The notes under the pieces were generated by a model, which saw only the letters and a program-made list of their open reading frames with translations, had not been told where the DNA came from and did not search any database. A DNA stretch of 64,000 nt, from assembly GCF_029953265.1 (NCBI RefSeq), contig NZ_JASBAO010000001.1:1187501-1251500 (forward strand). Direction: 5' to 3'. Source of the DNA: Commensalibacter oyaizuii. GTDB lineage: Bacteria; Pseudomonadota; Alphaproteobacteria; Acetobacterales; Acetobacteraceae. This document shows positions 1-9,764 of this stretch, in pieces (the first letter of the stretch is position 1; every line of letters begins with the position of its first letter). The position numbers and the translations under genes were made by a program.

Positions 1-1400
1 ACGGCGTGATACTTATGACTCCAAATTGCACAATGATCAGCAGCGCTAATCATGTAGCGAGGCTTTGACATACTTTTAATTAAACAATTAGCTGCGCCAA
101 TTGTATTGCTACTAACGAAGTATTTGACGCGTTGTGTTACTAATTGTTTTAAATCATGTATTTTACTTGAAGATGTATACTGCCAATTAAAACCAACAGC
201 ATCAACATTATTCCGTTCAATCCAACGTAACAAATCTTTTATATTTTGAAACAAGTCCCTATTAATCGATAAAAATTCGTCAATATCTAAAACAAGGCAC
301 CATTCATAATCCAATACTTCAGGAAGAGCAGAAAACGCATATTTACAAACTTTAGCCTGAGGTCTAACGCCCTCACCCATTTCATTTTGTAGCCAAGTGA
401 TCTCGCCAGCTTCCGCTAAAGATCGCAATAATTCGTCAGACCCATCATCATTATTATTGCTAAAAATGAAAAAATGTTCAAACCCTAGTTTTTTATACCA
501 TGCAATCCATTCCAGAATTGAAATACCTTCATTCCGTATAGTTGTCACGACACATGCTTTTTTCTTTGGCGTTATTGTACGCCTATATGAGCAATTGATT
601 GCATGTGTTATAGATGAGAATTCGCGTTCTTTAAAATATTGATCGAGATGATCATATTTTTGATCACAAACTATAATAGACCTATTATGCTTATCTGTTT
701 CCCAAGAAAGTAATGGAGATAATGCATGCTGTATCCAAAAATCATCTCCAAATGTTTCTAAAAACTGACGTTTAAAGTCTGGAGAGTGTCTTAATTGATT
801 TACGATTTCATCAAGCTCTTTTACCCCCATTAAAGGATAAAAGGCATTGATAACGTTTCGTTTTATATCATTATCGTAGGGGGCATTCATCACCTTTTTA
901 ATAGAATCGATATTGGGCTGACTACTAAAAAGCTGCTCATAACAAGAAGCTAATTTTTGTATAAAAAAGGGTACGTCACCCACATTAATATCTTGTAACT
1001 TGATAGCTTCCCAATCAACTTTTTGTCTTGCCAAACCACATAGATAAACTCGATTAACTTCCTGTTTTTCTACAAATCCAGAGACACCAATAGGAGGGAT
1101 AGACAACCAAGAATGATCTTGTAGGTCATATAAAGAAATAGTATGAGCAAAAATTCCTCCTTCAATCCCAACGGGGAAAGCAGTAGACACAAAAGCCCGA
1201 TCACTTAACCGTAACAACGTATTTTCTTTTTCTGCACACAAAAATAATAAACTTGGATGCTCATATAGACAGAAACCGATCAATCTAGAAAAATTTTCTT
1301 GATCGCTTTCAGAAGAAACGCATAACTGCCCGTTATATTTTTTATCGGTAGCAACATATAAATAACCATCATAAGCATTTTTCAGATAAAAAAACTGCAC
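1..1400 (-). CDS. Glycosyltransferase family 2-like protein (3' end outside window)
   Basis: The minus strand is open from a GTG at 1400 to the window edge, giving 466 codons without a stop. A clear AGGAG lies seven bases before the GTG, which decides the start; there is no ATG nearby upstream. The first ~270 residues match nothing I recognise. From about residue 280 the protein has the glycosyltransferase-2 look (Glyco_tranf_2_4 type): VVTTIRNEG, then LEWIAWYKKLGF, a run of Asn/Asp (SNNNDDGSDELL) and, near residue 372, the metal-binding type motif LVLDIDEFL. Such proteins transfer sugars to surface polysaccharide or protein, but the acceptor cannot be read from sequence. The gene stands alone, 246 bases downstream of the efflux lipoprotein gene. 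The 3' end is missing only because the window stops. Confidence 0.8.
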   Translation of the reverse strand, partial: MQFFYLKNAYDGYLYVATDKKYNGQLCVSSESDQENFSRLIGFCLYEHPSLLFLCAEKENTLLRLSDRAFVSTAFPVGIEGGIFAHTISLYDLQDHSWLSIPPIGVSGFVEKQEVNRVYLCGLARQKVDWEAIKLQDINVGDVPFFIQKLASCYEQLFSSQPNIDSIKKVMNAPYDNDIKRNVINAFYPLMGVKELDEIVNQLRHSPDFKRQFLETFGDDFWIQHALSPLLSWETDKHNRSIIVCDQKYDHLDQYFKEREFSSITHAINCSYRRTITPKKKACVVTTIRNEGISILEWIAWYKKLGFEHFFIFSNNNDDGSDELLRSLAEAGEITWLQNEMGEGVRPQAKVCKYAFSALPEVLDYEWCLVLDIDEFLSINRDLFQNIKDLLRWIERNNVDAVGFNWQYTSSSKIHDLKQLVTQRVKYFVSSNTIGAANCLIKSMSKPRYMISAADHCAIWSHKYHA

Positions 1401-1646
1401 TAAAAACTCCTAATTAATATTATTAATATACAAAATAATTAAGTATATTATATTTTTCCTTTATTCATCAACTATCAAGAAGACCTATAATTTTATTTAA
1501 ATATATAATTCCGCAAAAATAAAAAACACTTAAATATTATTTTTACTTAAAATGTTTATGATTAAGAAGAACATCTATTAAAAAGTCTTATTTTAACAAA
1601 AGATTTTCCTAAAAGAGAAACGTTTTATTTTTCTAATCCTTAGTAA

Positions 1647-3170
1647 TTAAAAACTTTTGGACTGGGCAGGATATACACTTTCCCATCCACCGCCGAGGGC
1701 TTTATATAATTGCACAAGGTTCAATGAGATTTGGGCATTACTATTAATTAAATCTTTTTGCGAAGCTAATAGTCTTCTTTCTGCATCTAGAACATTGATA
1801 AAATTTTGTGTTCCCCGACGATATTGTTCTTGTGCTAGAAAAACAGAACGTTGATTCGCTTTTACCGTATCTTGCAAACGAACTTGCTTTAACTGTTCTG
1901 CTTGATATGCATTTAATGCATTATCAACCTCTTGCCAGGCTTGTAAAACGGTTTTCCGGTAAAACAATGCGGCTTCTTTTTGTTGGGCTTTTTTTAATGT
2001 TAATTGCCCTTTCAGTTTACCCCCCTCAAAAATGGGTAATGAAATTGTAGGGCCAACACTCCAAGCACGAGCACTCCAAAAACCAAGGTCTCTAAATGAT
2101 AGGGATTGAAATCCCATACGCGCATCAACCGTTACTTTAGGATAAAAATCTGCCACTGCAATACCCACTTCAGCCGTTGCAGAATGCAATTTTTCTTCTG
2201 CTTCTCTGATATCTGGTCTACGTTGTGCCAATTCAGAAGGAAATCCTATTGGCACTTGTGGAGGGACAGGGGGAATAGGCTGGGAGGCTATAAGCTCATT
2301 ACTTAAAGCACGAGGCGGTTCGCCTAATAACAAACCTAACGCATTGATATATTCTATGATTTGCTGTTCTAAAGTCGGAATGCTAGCTCGAACCTGTTCT
2401 AGCTGAGATTGAGCATCCCGAACATCTAATTCTGTTACCAATCCACCAGCAAAACGCTGTTGAGCTAATGTTAAAGATTCCTGCGCAATTTTTTCATTTT
2501 GTTGGACAATATTCAGTTCAGCCTGTAATCCGCGCAAAGTGATATAATTTTGTGCCAATTCTGCTTGTTGAGCAATCAATATGGCCCGCCGATCCTCTTC
2601 CGAAGCCTGCATCAAAGCATGAGCAGACTCGTATTGCCGGCGCACTCTACCCCACAAATCCAATTCCCAACTTGTATCCAAAGCGTCATTCCACTGATTA
2701 AAGGAAGGAACATCAATATCACTTGGGTTAATTGTATTTCCTAAAGCGGGGTGACTATTTTTAACTTTTTGAATAGCACGACTTACAGATTTTTCACTAT
2801 ACTGACTGCGTTGATATCCCGCCGATGCCCCCAAACTTGGGAAACGATCAGCACCAGCAATAAGTAGCTGTGCCCGACTGGCAATCAAACGTTGCGTTGC
2901 CATTTGAACATCTAGATTTGCTGTCACTAACCGTTTTTCGAGCGCTGATAATACTGGATCATGAAAACACTCCCACCATAGAGGGTGGACTTGTTGGGCA
3001 ACTACTTGGCTATTGACGTTTCTTTGCAGTGCATTACTTGTATTTGACCATTTGGATGGGGTCCATATATCTTGTTTTTGATAATCAGGCCCTACGGCAC
3101 ATCCAGTAACTATCGGTGCTGCAATCACCAGCAGTAAAAAAGAAAACTTATAATTCATTCTTTTGGCCAA
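1647..3170 (-). CDS. NodT-family outer-membrane efflux lipoprotein
   Basis: This is the outer-membrane channel of a tripartite efflux pump (OprM/NodT type). The N-terminus has a hydrophobic signal segment and a lipobox ending VTGC with Cys24, so it should be lipid-anchored in the outer membrane. The mature start CAVGPDYQ is the hallmark of the family. Two repeated outer-membrane-factor halves follow, with family motifs WELDLWGRVRRQYESA in the first and GFPSELAQRRPDIREAE between them. The length of 507 is normal. A second ATG four codons in (MNYKF) is an equally possible start. No membrane-fusion or RND inner-membrane gene is next to it here, so the pump partner must be encoded elsewhere and the substrate is unknown. 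Confidence 0.9.
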   Translation of the reverse strand: MAKRMNYKFSFLLLVIAAPIVTGCAVGPDYQKQDIWTPSKWSNTSNALQRNVNSQVVAQQVHPLWWECFHDPVLSALEKRLVTANLDVQMATQRLIASRAQLLIAGADRFPSLGASAGYQRSQYSEKSVSRAIQKVKNSHPALGNTINPSDIDVPSFNQWNDALDTSWELDLWGRVRRQYESAHALMQASEEDRRAILIAQQAELAQNYITLRGLQAELNIVQQNEKIAQESLTLAQQRFAGGLVTELDVRDAQSQLEQVRASIPTLEQQIIEYINALGLLLGEPPRALSNELIASQPIPPVPPQVPIGFPSELAQRRPDIREAEEKLHSATAEVGIAVADFYPKVTVDARMGFQSLSFRDLGFWSARAWSVGPTISLPIFEGGKLKGQLTLKKAQQKEAALFYRKTVLQAWQEVDNALNAYQAEQLKQVRLQDTVKANQRSVFLAQEQYRRGTQNFINVLDAERRLLASQKDLINSNAQISLNLVQLYKALGGGWESVYPAQSKSF

Positions 3171-3426
3171 ATTCCAATGTAAATTTCAAAACAGTTTATG
3201 TATTTAAACGTGAATAGCAATCCTATTTTCATACATATAACCGACTATATTTATTTTATTAACTATTATAGCCCTTAGTTTTGGTCGTGATCCAAGCTGC
3301 TCACAAATAAATATCAGTTTCGTATAAATGAACTTATACTTACAAGATAAAAATAAGTAAAAATTATTCCAAAACTGAATTTTTTTGTTGCATCCTGCAA
3401 AACAAAAAGCTACTAAAGCACGTAAC

Positions 3427-3501
<75 letters not shown>

Positions 3502-3723
3502 CGAAATAAATATAATTAATAAAATTCGTTATTCCGCAGTTTAGAAGTCGAATATTAATTTTTTCTCCTTTTACCAAAATATCTATTTAGGTAATGTTTT
3601 GATACACTAGAGCTGCGTTTCACGTACAAGCTCATTGCTAATATTTACAAAAAACAAGTATATTAATATCAGTAATTACAATTTCTTAATCAAATATAGA
3701 ACCGCTATAAGATCCGAAATAAT

Positions 3724-4179
3724 TTAAATATTATTTTCGAAATTCAACACCAAATGACGTATTTCATTAGCAAAATCTCGTATTTGCTCAGTAGAGATAC
3801 GCATTTTACTTTTCAGTGAGGTTTCGCTTTCCCATTCTAGATAAAAGTGAAAATTTAGTAAGAAGTCAGAACTATATTGATCTTTGAAAAAGCCGATAGA
3901 AATAATATTGCGTTCAGACTCTAGATAGTATGCATCGACGGTATTTGAAACTAAATCTTTCAAACCTAAATAAAGACTTTTTAATTGAAGGTAAAATATT
4001 CTTATATCTTTTGAAACAAAGAAAACATTTTCCCTTTTATAAAGTAACTCACAATCAATATAATAATCATAGGACACGACTCCCCCTAAGTCATTACTTA
4101 TATCTTTAACGTCTATTTGAATGATTGCATCTTCACCTTGAATCATGATCATGTTTAATATTTTCTTTCGAAATAACAA
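3724..4179 (-). CDS. Hypothetical protein, faint resemblance to WapI-type immunity proteins
   Basis: I do not recognise this 151-residue protein with confidence. It has no signal peptide or membrane segment. It alternates short beta-like stretches with a central helical piece (YLQLKSLYLGLKDLVS) and ends with a segment (LEWESETSLKSKMRISTEQ) leading to a C-terminal helix. That general pattern, a beta-rich domain with a conserved helix and a closing TEQ-IRDFANEIRHL helix, recalls WapI-family immunity proteins, but this is an impression and not a motif match. Internal ATGs at residues 10 and 12 (MIMIQGED) are alternative starts. It sits alone between tRNA-Thr and phoR and is very AT-rich. The 286 bases upstream may hold a decayed reading frame. 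Confidence 0.6.
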   Translation of the reverse strand: MLFRKKILNMIMIQGEDAIIQIDVKDISNDLGGVVSYDYYIDCELLYKRENVFFVSKDIRIFYLQLKSLYLGLKDLVSNTVDAYYLESERNIISIGFFKDQYSSDFLLNFHFYLEWESETSLKSKMRISTEQIRDFANEIRHLVLNFENNI

Positions 4180-4465
4180 CTCTGTTGTAAATCTTAATAT
4201 GCATTTGTATTCAATTTCTCTTCTTAGCGTATTCTATTAGCTTCAATCATAAGCACTAAAGCTGAAACGTTCTCTACCTTTATCGATCTCAGTTTTACTA
4301 TAAATTCTAACCATGCTCGCAATATCTTAGGTTCTATTGATGGGTCCCATTTCTATTATTGCAATTTGGTCTTCAACAATTACATGGCAAATAGTATAAG
4401 ATCATTCAGGGAATAAAACTTGATGGTCAGGTATTTTAATTTGTGATATTCATCGCTGTTTTGCT

Positions 4466-5740
4466 TTATAAAGAAACCTCAGATAACGATGTATCAATGG
4501 TTGGAAACCAGACTAAAAAAGAACTGCCTTGGCCTTTTGTACTTTCAATCGCTAGGCTACCCCTATGTCGCGTAATGAGATGCTTGACGATAGACAACCC
4601 TAAACCTGTTCCTCCGTTTTTATCATCTGCGCGGTAAAATCGTTCTGTTAATCTTGGTATATGTTGCTTGTCTATCCCTGGTCCATTGTCACTAATAGCG
4701 ACAACCCACCCAGCTCCTGGCCATTTAACATCATTATCCGAAAAATAAAAATCGCAAATAACTTTACCCACCTTTCCTTTTCCTAATGGCGCATAACGCA
4801 TAGCATTTTCAAGAAGATTATGAAAAATCTGAAATAACTGATCTGGATCAGCATAAATAAACGCATCTTGATGCTCAGTAATATCATTATATTCAAATGT
4901 AATATTAGCCAGATCCATCTTAATTGACATCTCTTCCAAAGCCTGCCCTAAGACTGTCCTTAAGTTTGTTTTCTGAGTAATTAATTGATATTCATCTCGC
5001 TCTACACGCGACAAAGTTAATAACCCGTTAGTAAGACGAATCATACGCGCAACTTGCAATTGCATAATTTCTAAAAACTTTTTTTGCAACTGGGGATCTT
5101 CTACCCCAACTCCCAGTAAGGTTTGTATAAATCCATCCAAAGACGTTAATGGAGTGCGCAATTCATGACTGGCATGAGCAACAAAATCACTGCGCATTTT
5201 ATTTAAAGAAACTAATTGGCTTTGATCAATTAATGTCACCAATACCACATTCGATAAAACATGATGTTCATCAAAAGAATTTAAACTTAATTTAAAATGA
5301 TAGGCCTTGGGCAATTCAAAGATAATCTCAATTTCGTTTATTTCTTTTAAAGGTTGCGCCTCTATAGCTTGACAAAATGCAGGATGCCTTAAAATATCCA
5401 AAAGAATTTCCTGATAATATTGATGTACATACTGATTTGCGTCATAGGCAATTGTGTTCGCAAAGAAAGGAAAGGTCTTTTTAATCTGATTACGCAATGT
5501 CAAAGACATACCAACATGTTGATAACAGACCATAAAAATAGGAACATCAATATGATCTATATAATTTTTCAATTCATGAAAGGCCGCGATAAAATCCTGT
5601 TGCCTGTAGTAGTGTTTTTCTTCATACGTGTCCTTTCCAACTTCTGCTACTTTTCTTGAAAGTAACCATATTAAAAAGAAAGTGATACCACCACCACAGA
5701 CAAAAATAACCCATTCATGCAAAGAAAGCTCATTGAACAT
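4466..5740 (-). CDS. phoR: Phosphate regulon sensor histidine kinase PhoR
   Basis: PhoR is the membrane histidine kinase that controls PhoB according to phosphate transport through Pst-PhoU. One N-terminal membrane segment (WVIFVCGGGITFFLIWLL) is followed by a charged stretch, a PAS-like region and then the kinase core: the H-box HASHELRTPL with the phospho-accepting His (about residue 192 from the chosen start), N-box HNLLENAMRYAP, G1 box DNGPGID and G2 box GGTGLGLSIV. The frame is open further upstream to 5791, but that start would overlap phoB by 62 bases. The ATG at 5740 has AGGA ten bases before it and overlaps the end of phoB by 11 bases, so I prefer it; another ATG lies at 5749. This is the last gene of the pst-pho operon. 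Confidence 0.93.
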   Translation of the reverse strand: MFNELSLHEWVIFVCGGGITFFLIWLLSRKVAEVGKDTYEEKHYYRQQDFIAAFHELKNYIDHIDVPIFMVCYQHVGMSLTLRNQIKKTFPFFANTIAYDANQYVHQYYQEILLDILRHPAFCQAIEAQPLKEINEIEIIFELPKAYHFKLSLNSFDEHHVLSNVVLVTLIDQSQLVSLNKMRSDFVAHASHELRTPLTSLDGFIQTLLGVGVEDPQLQKKFLEIMQLQVARMIRLTNGLLTLSRVERDEYQLITQKTNLRTVLGQALEEMSIKMDLANITFEYNDITEHQDAFIYADPDQLFQIFHNLLENAMRYAPLGKGKVGKVICDFYFSDNDVKWPGAGWVVAISDNGPGIDKQHIPRLTERFYRADDKNGGTGLGLSIVKHLITRHRGSLAIESTKGQGSSFLVWFPTIDTSLSEVSL

Positions 5741-6431
5741 CAAGGGCATATCCTGCGGATCGAATAGTACGAATAATATCGCGCTCCCCACCCGCGTTTA
5801 ATTCTTTTCTCAACCGCAAAATATGCACATCAACTGTACGAATTTCAACATTCAAATTTTCCCCCCAAATGGCATTTAGTAAATCCTCGCGGGAAAAGAC
5901 TCTTTTAGGATTTCGTAAAAAATACTCTAATAATTTATACTCAGTAGGCCCCAAATTTAGTAAACGAGTGCCCCTATATACGCGATATTCTGCAGGATTT
6001 AATACAATGTCTTCAAATCGCAATTCTTCTTTTACAGAGGTAATAGGTACCTTAGAACGACGTAATACCGCTTTTAACCGCAACAGTAACGTATCAATAC
6101 TAAAAGGCTTAGTAATATAATCGTCAACTCCAACGTCAAAGGCAGAAATTTCATCCACCTCTTCTGCCCTAGCTGTCAACATAATCACCGCAACACAAGA
6201 ATATTCTGCCTTGCTTCGTAGGTAACGGCAAAAATCTATTCCTGTGCCTCCTGGTAAATTCCAATCCAAAATTATTGCTGAATAAGAAAATTGAGAAATT
6301 CTACCATGAGCTTCTGCATAGGTACCAGCCACATCGACCTTATACCCCTTTTTTTCCAAATTATATTGCAATAACAAGGCTATAGAAGCATCGTCTTCAA
6401 CAATCAGAATATGGGCAGCAATATCCTTCAC
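5730..6431 (-). CDS. phoB: Phosphate regulon response regulator PhoB
   Basis: This is an OmpR/PhoB-class transcription factor that binds Pho boxes when phosphorylated. The receiver domain opens with HILIVEDDAS, carries the phospho-acceptor Asp in IILDWNLPGG (about residue 56) and ends with the conserved Lys in YITKPFS. The winged-helix DNA-binding domain follows, with LGPTEYKLLEYFLRNP and VFSREDLLNAIWG. The frame extends upstream to an ATG at 6467, but a GTG at 6431 overlaps the phoU stop as GTGA, which is the usual arrangement for translational coupling and gives about 233 residues, close to the normal PhoB length. It lies between phoU and phoR in the same operon. Confidence 0.94.
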   Translation of the reverse strand: MKDIAAHILIVEDDASIALLLQYNLEKKGYKVDVAGTYAEAHGRISQFSYSAIILDWNLPGGTGIDFCRYLRSKAEYSCVAVIMLTARAEEVDEISAFDVGVDDYITKPFSIDTLLLRLKAVLRRSKVPITSVKEELRFEDIVLNPAEYRVYRGTRLLNLGPTEYKLLEYFLRNPKRVFSREDLLNAIWGENLNVEIRTVDVHILRLRKELNAGGERDIIRTIRSAGYALDVQ

Positions 6432-7144
6432 GATCCAGATATATCCTTTATCGTCTCTATTTGACAAATACGGTCATAAGGCAATGTATCGCCTGTTAGA
6501 ACATAATAGTAATTTTCAACGATATTGGTAATATGATCGCCTATTCTTTCTAAATTTTTTATAATAAATAACAATTGTGAACAAACAGGAATATAAGGTG
6601 TGTTTTCAGACATAAACTGAATTAATTCCGTAAAAACTGAAACATATAAGTCATCAATTAAGTTATCCGCATTCCATAAATGCAACAACATTTTTTGATC
6701 TTGTGATGTGATGGCAACCACTAACTGACGCAAATTTTCTTGAACCTGACGTCCCATGGTTAAGATACCCGCCAAAGAAATATCTTCGTCAATTACCTTA
6801 ACTTGTACAATGCGACGACAAATTCCAGAAATTAAATCCCCCATTCTTTCTAAATCGACACTTATTTTAAAAGAAGAAACAATTTCACGTAAGTCAATTG
6901 CCATCGGAGACCGTAGGGCTAAAATTTGAATTGAAAAAGCACTGATCATTCGCTCGTACCCATCAATCTCTATGTCCTGAAGGGCAATTTCATACGCTGT
7001 ATCTATTTTCCTATCTCGTAATACAAGAAGCGTTTGGGTTAGATGATTTTCAACCATGCCAAACATTCTTAAAATCATACTGCGCAGTTGCTCTAACTCT
7101 TGCTCATAACGGCTTACGGTATGTTCTGAAAGTTTATCAACCAT
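6428..7144 (-). CDS. phoU: Phosphate transport regulator PhoU
   Basis: PhoU is the cytoplasmic metal-binding regulator that connects the Pst transporter with PhoR, keeping the Pho response off when phosphate is plentiful. The 238-residue protein has the two-repeat, all-helical PhoU layout. The repeats show the family's metal-site type motifs, DLRE followed by DLERMGDLI in the first and LERIGDHITNI in the second. It lies 12 bases after pstB, and its stop overlaps the phoB GTG start by four bases, so it is part of the single pst-pho transcript. Length and motifs are ordinary. Confidence 0.95.
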   Translation of the reverse strand: MVDKLSEHTVSRYEQELEQLRSMILRMFGMVENHLTQTLLVLRDRKIDTAYEIALQDIEIDGYERMISAFSIQILALRSPMAIDLREIVSSFKISVDLERMGDLISGICRRIVQVKVIDEDISLAGILTMGRQVQENLRQLVVAITSQDQKMLLHLWNADNLIDDLYVSVFTELIQFMSENTPYIPVCSQLLFIIKNLERIGDHITNIVENYYYVLTGDTLPYDRICQIETIKDISGS

Positions 7145-7156
7145 ATTTGCTGTCTC

Positions 7157-7921
7157 CTAACCAAAACGACCAGTAATATAATCGTGGGTTTTTTGTTGTG
7201 ATGGCTTGGTGAACAACGTTGCAGCATCATTTAGCTCTACCAACTCGCCCGCATAAAAAAACGCAACCTTATCAGCGCATCGAGCCGCTTGTTGAAGGTT
7301 ATGCGTTACCAAAATTATTGTATAATCTTCCTTTAAAATATCCAGTAATTCTTCAATCTTTGCAGTAGAGACAGGATCCAAAGCAGAGGTCGGTTCATCA
7401 AGTAAAATAACTTCGGGTTCAACCGCTAAAGCCCTAGCAATACATAGCCGTTGCTGTTGCCCTCCTGACAAGCTTAATGCAGAACTGTGTAAACGATCTT
7501 TAACTTCATCCCACAACGCAACTTGACGTAAAACTTTTTCTATTTTTTCTTTTATTCGAGCCGAAGATGGACGTTCATATAATTTAATACCAAAGGCAAT
7601 ATTTTCATAAATAGACATAGTAAATGGCGTTGGCTTTTGAAACACCATCCCAATACGGGATCGTAAAATATTTAAATCAATATCTTTTTCCAAGATATTG
7701 GTCCCGTCAAACAGTACTTCCCCAGTTGCATGTTGATTGGGATAAAGATCATACATTCGATTTAAAATACGCAGCAACGTTGATTTTCCACATCCAGAAG
7801 GGCCAATCATTGCCGTAACTTTTTTAGAAACAATATCAAAGTTAATGTTTCTTAATGCATGATAGGCACCATAGTAAAAATCAACTTGTTTAACAGAAAT
7901 TGCCACATGATCAGTCAGCAT
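7157..7921 (-). CDS. pstB: Phosphate ABC transporter ATP-binding protein PstB
   Basis: PstB is the ATPase of the high-affinity phosphate importer PstSCAB at the inner membrane. Walker A is GPSGCGKST (about residues 39-47), followed by the PstB-type [12 protein letters not shown] stretch, the Q-loop VFQKPTPF, signature LSGGQQQRL, Walker [14 protein letters not shown] and the switch His in [13 protein letters not shown]. The length of 254 is typical. It begins two bases after pstA ends and precedes phoU, the usual operon order. Confidence 0.96.
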   Translation of the reverse strand: MLTDHVAISVKQVDFYYGAYHALRNINFDIVSKKVTAMIGPSGCGKSTLLRILNRMYDLYPNQHATGEVLFDGTNILEKDIDLNILRSRIGMVFQKPTPFTMSIYENIAFGIKLYERPSSARIKEKIEKVLRQVALWDEVKDRLHSSALSLSGGQQQRLCIARALAVEPEVILLDEPTSALDPVSTAKIEELLDILKEDYTIILVTHNLQQAARCADKVAFFYAGELVELNDAATLFTKPSQQKTHDYITGRFG

Positions 7922-7923
7922 TA

Positions 7924-8805
7924 TTATTGATCCCTTTTCCGACGACTATCAACATACATTCGGGTAATTAAATTTAAACATAAAACAAATACGGTAATAA
8001 GCAAAGCTGCAGTCCATGACAGCTTGATCCATGTGTCGTCCGCAGAGTCAGCATATTGATAAATAGTTAGTGGCAGACTAGCCATAGGTTTGAAGATATC
8101 CCAACTCCAATCTGAATTTCCCAAAGAGGTAAATAATAATGGGGCTGTTTCCCCCGCAATACGGGATATAGCCAATAAAATTCCAGTAAAAATCCCCCCC
8201 CTTGCCGCGGGTAAACAAACCCACAACATTACCTTCCATTTTGGAGCACCCAAAGCATATCCAGCCTCGTGAATCGCAGGGGGAATTATATTTAGGGATT
8301 CCTCGGTTGTTCTTGCAATTACTGGTAACGCTAAAATAGCCAAAGAACATGCCCCAGCAAATGCAGAATAACCCGTCGTCATAACCAATATAATATAAAC
8401 AAATAAGCCTATTAAAATAGAAGGAACTGACATCATAATATCAGCAGTAAAGCGAATAATCTGACTTATTTTTTTTCTGCCATGTTCTGCCAAAAAAATC
8501 CCCGCCATAACGCCTACTGGAACTGCCATTATTGTGGCCAATCCAACTTGGATCGCACTGCCTAGAATCGGGTTTAATAATCCCCCATCCATGCCTTGGG
8601 GGGCTGTCATATGCGTTAACGTAAAAAACGTCAGTCCTGAAATACCGTTAATTAATAATGATGCTAAAATTGAAAGCAAAATACAAATCATTATCGATAT
8701 TGTGCCAAACGCAAAAACTGTAATCAGACGATTTTTAATAAATCGCCAAGTCATATGATGATTATGCGTAACCTTTAATCCCTTTTTGGATCGAGTATTC
8801 ATCAC
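7924..8805 (-). CDS. pstA: Phosphate ABC transporter permease PstA
   Basis: PstA is one of the two inner-membrane subunits of the PstSCAB phosphate importer. It has an N-terminal charged tail and about six hydrophobic segments, including [20 protein letters not shown] and [19 protein letters not shown]. The permease EAA-type loop that docks on the ATPase is visible as [20 protein letters not shown]. The PstA-like [17 protein letters not shown] follows. It lies five bases after pstC and two before pstB. The length of 293 fits the family. Confidence 0.95.
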   Translation of the reverse strand: MMNTRSKKGLKVTHNHHMTWRFIKNRLITVFAFGTISIMICILLSILASLLINGISGLTFFTLTHMTAPQGMDGGLLNPILGSAIQVGLATIMAVPVGVMAGIFLAEHGRKKISQIIRFTADIMMSVPSILIGLFVYIILVMTTGYSAFAGACSLAILALPVIARTTEESLNIIPPAIHEAGYALGAPKWKVMLWVCLPAARGGIFTGILLAISRIAGETAPLLFTSLGNSDWSWDIFKPMASLPLTIYQYADSADDTWIKLSWTAALLITVFVLCLNLITRMYVDSRRKRDQ

Positions 8806-8810
8806 ATCCC

Positions 8811-9764
8811 TTATCGTGTTTTAAAAACTTGTCTTAATAAAAATTGCGAACAAAAAAGTACAATGAATGATATCAACATCAATACAGACCCCAATGCCAT
8901 CAAAGAAGACATTTTCAAACTGCCCGCAGCACTTTCTGGAAATTCCAATGCAATTAATGACGCGATTGTATTGCTGGGCATAAACAAAGACCAACCCGCA
9001 TGGTGTGCGTTTCCAATAACAAAGGTAACTGCCATCGTTTCCCCCAATGCACGGCCCCATCCTAATACCACACCACCAACCACTACTTTTTGTACCCATG
9101 GCAGTGTTACATGATGCATTACTTCCCATCGTGTTGCACCTAGGCTATAGGCACTTTCTTTTAACATGGCAGGGGTATTACTGAATGCTTCTTGCATAAC
9201 CGCAGTAATAAAAGGGGTAATCATGACCGCTAGAATAATCCCTGCTGTTAAGATCCCAATTCCAAAAGTCCCGCCAGAAAACAATAATTGCAAAAAAGGT
9301 ACGTCTCCAAATATCCATTTTAAAAACGGCTGAACATAATTTGCCATTCCTGGCACCACAACAAAAAAACCCCACATCCCAAAGATGATTGATGGTATCG
9401 CAGCCAGAAGTTGTGTTGCCGCAGTAATATATTTCGCAACTTTTTTGGGTAATATTTCACTTAAACAATAGGCACACCCAAAAGAAACGGGTAATGCAAT
9501 CATTACCCCAATAAAAGACGATACCAATGTTCCAATTAACGCAGCCCTAGCACTAAATTGCTTGGTTACGGGATTCCACACTTCATTTGTTAAAAAATCA
9601 AAACCAAAAGTTGAAAAAGCAAGTTGCCCCTGTCCAAATAATTCTAAAATTAACCCTAGAAAAATCAATAAAATAAGAACACTGCTAAACCAAGTCATTC
9701 CTGAGAAAAACAATGGTATGATTTTTTTTTCTGAACGATGGTTAGATTTTTTTAACGGCATCAT
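8811..9764 (-). CDS. pstC: Phosphate ABC transporter permease PstC
   Basis: PstC is the second inner-membrane permease subunit of the phosphate importer. Hydrophobic segments include WFSSVLILLIFLGLILELFG and ALIGTLVSSFIGVMIALPVS. The docking loop is ESAYSLGATRWEVMHHVTLP, followed by GWGRALGETMAVTFVIGN, which is typical of PstC. The frame reaches back to 9815, deep inside pstS. The ATG at 9764 overlaps the pstS stop as ATGA and leaves a normal 317-residue protein, so I take it as the start (MMPLKK). It is translationally coupled to pstS and directly upstream of pstA. Confidence 0.94.
   Translation of the reverse strand: MMPLKKSNHRSEKKIIPLFFSGMTWFSSVLILLIFLGLILELFGQGQLAFSTFGFDFLTNEVWNPVTKQFSARAALIGTLVSSFIGVMIALPVSFGCAYCLSEILPKKVAKYITAATQLLAAIPSIIFGMWGFFVVVPGMANYVQPFLKWIFGDVPFLQLLFSGGTFGIGILTAGIILAVMITPFITAVMQEAFSNTPAMLKESAYSLGATRWEVMHHVTLPWVQKVVVGGVVLGWGRALGETMAVTFVIGNAHHAGWSLFMPSNTIASLIALEFPESAAGSLKMSSLMALGSVLMLISFIVLFCSQFLLRQVFKTR

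Noticed and set aside
4243-4440. Pseudogene call for the stop-interrupted frame upstream of the orphan gene
   Set aside because: The protein-like look is suggestive only; without a homologue I list it as a finding and not as a feature.
8078-8350. Minus-strand 90-residue frame within pstA
   Set aside because: It overlaps a clear PstA in another frame and has no start signal or recognisable content.
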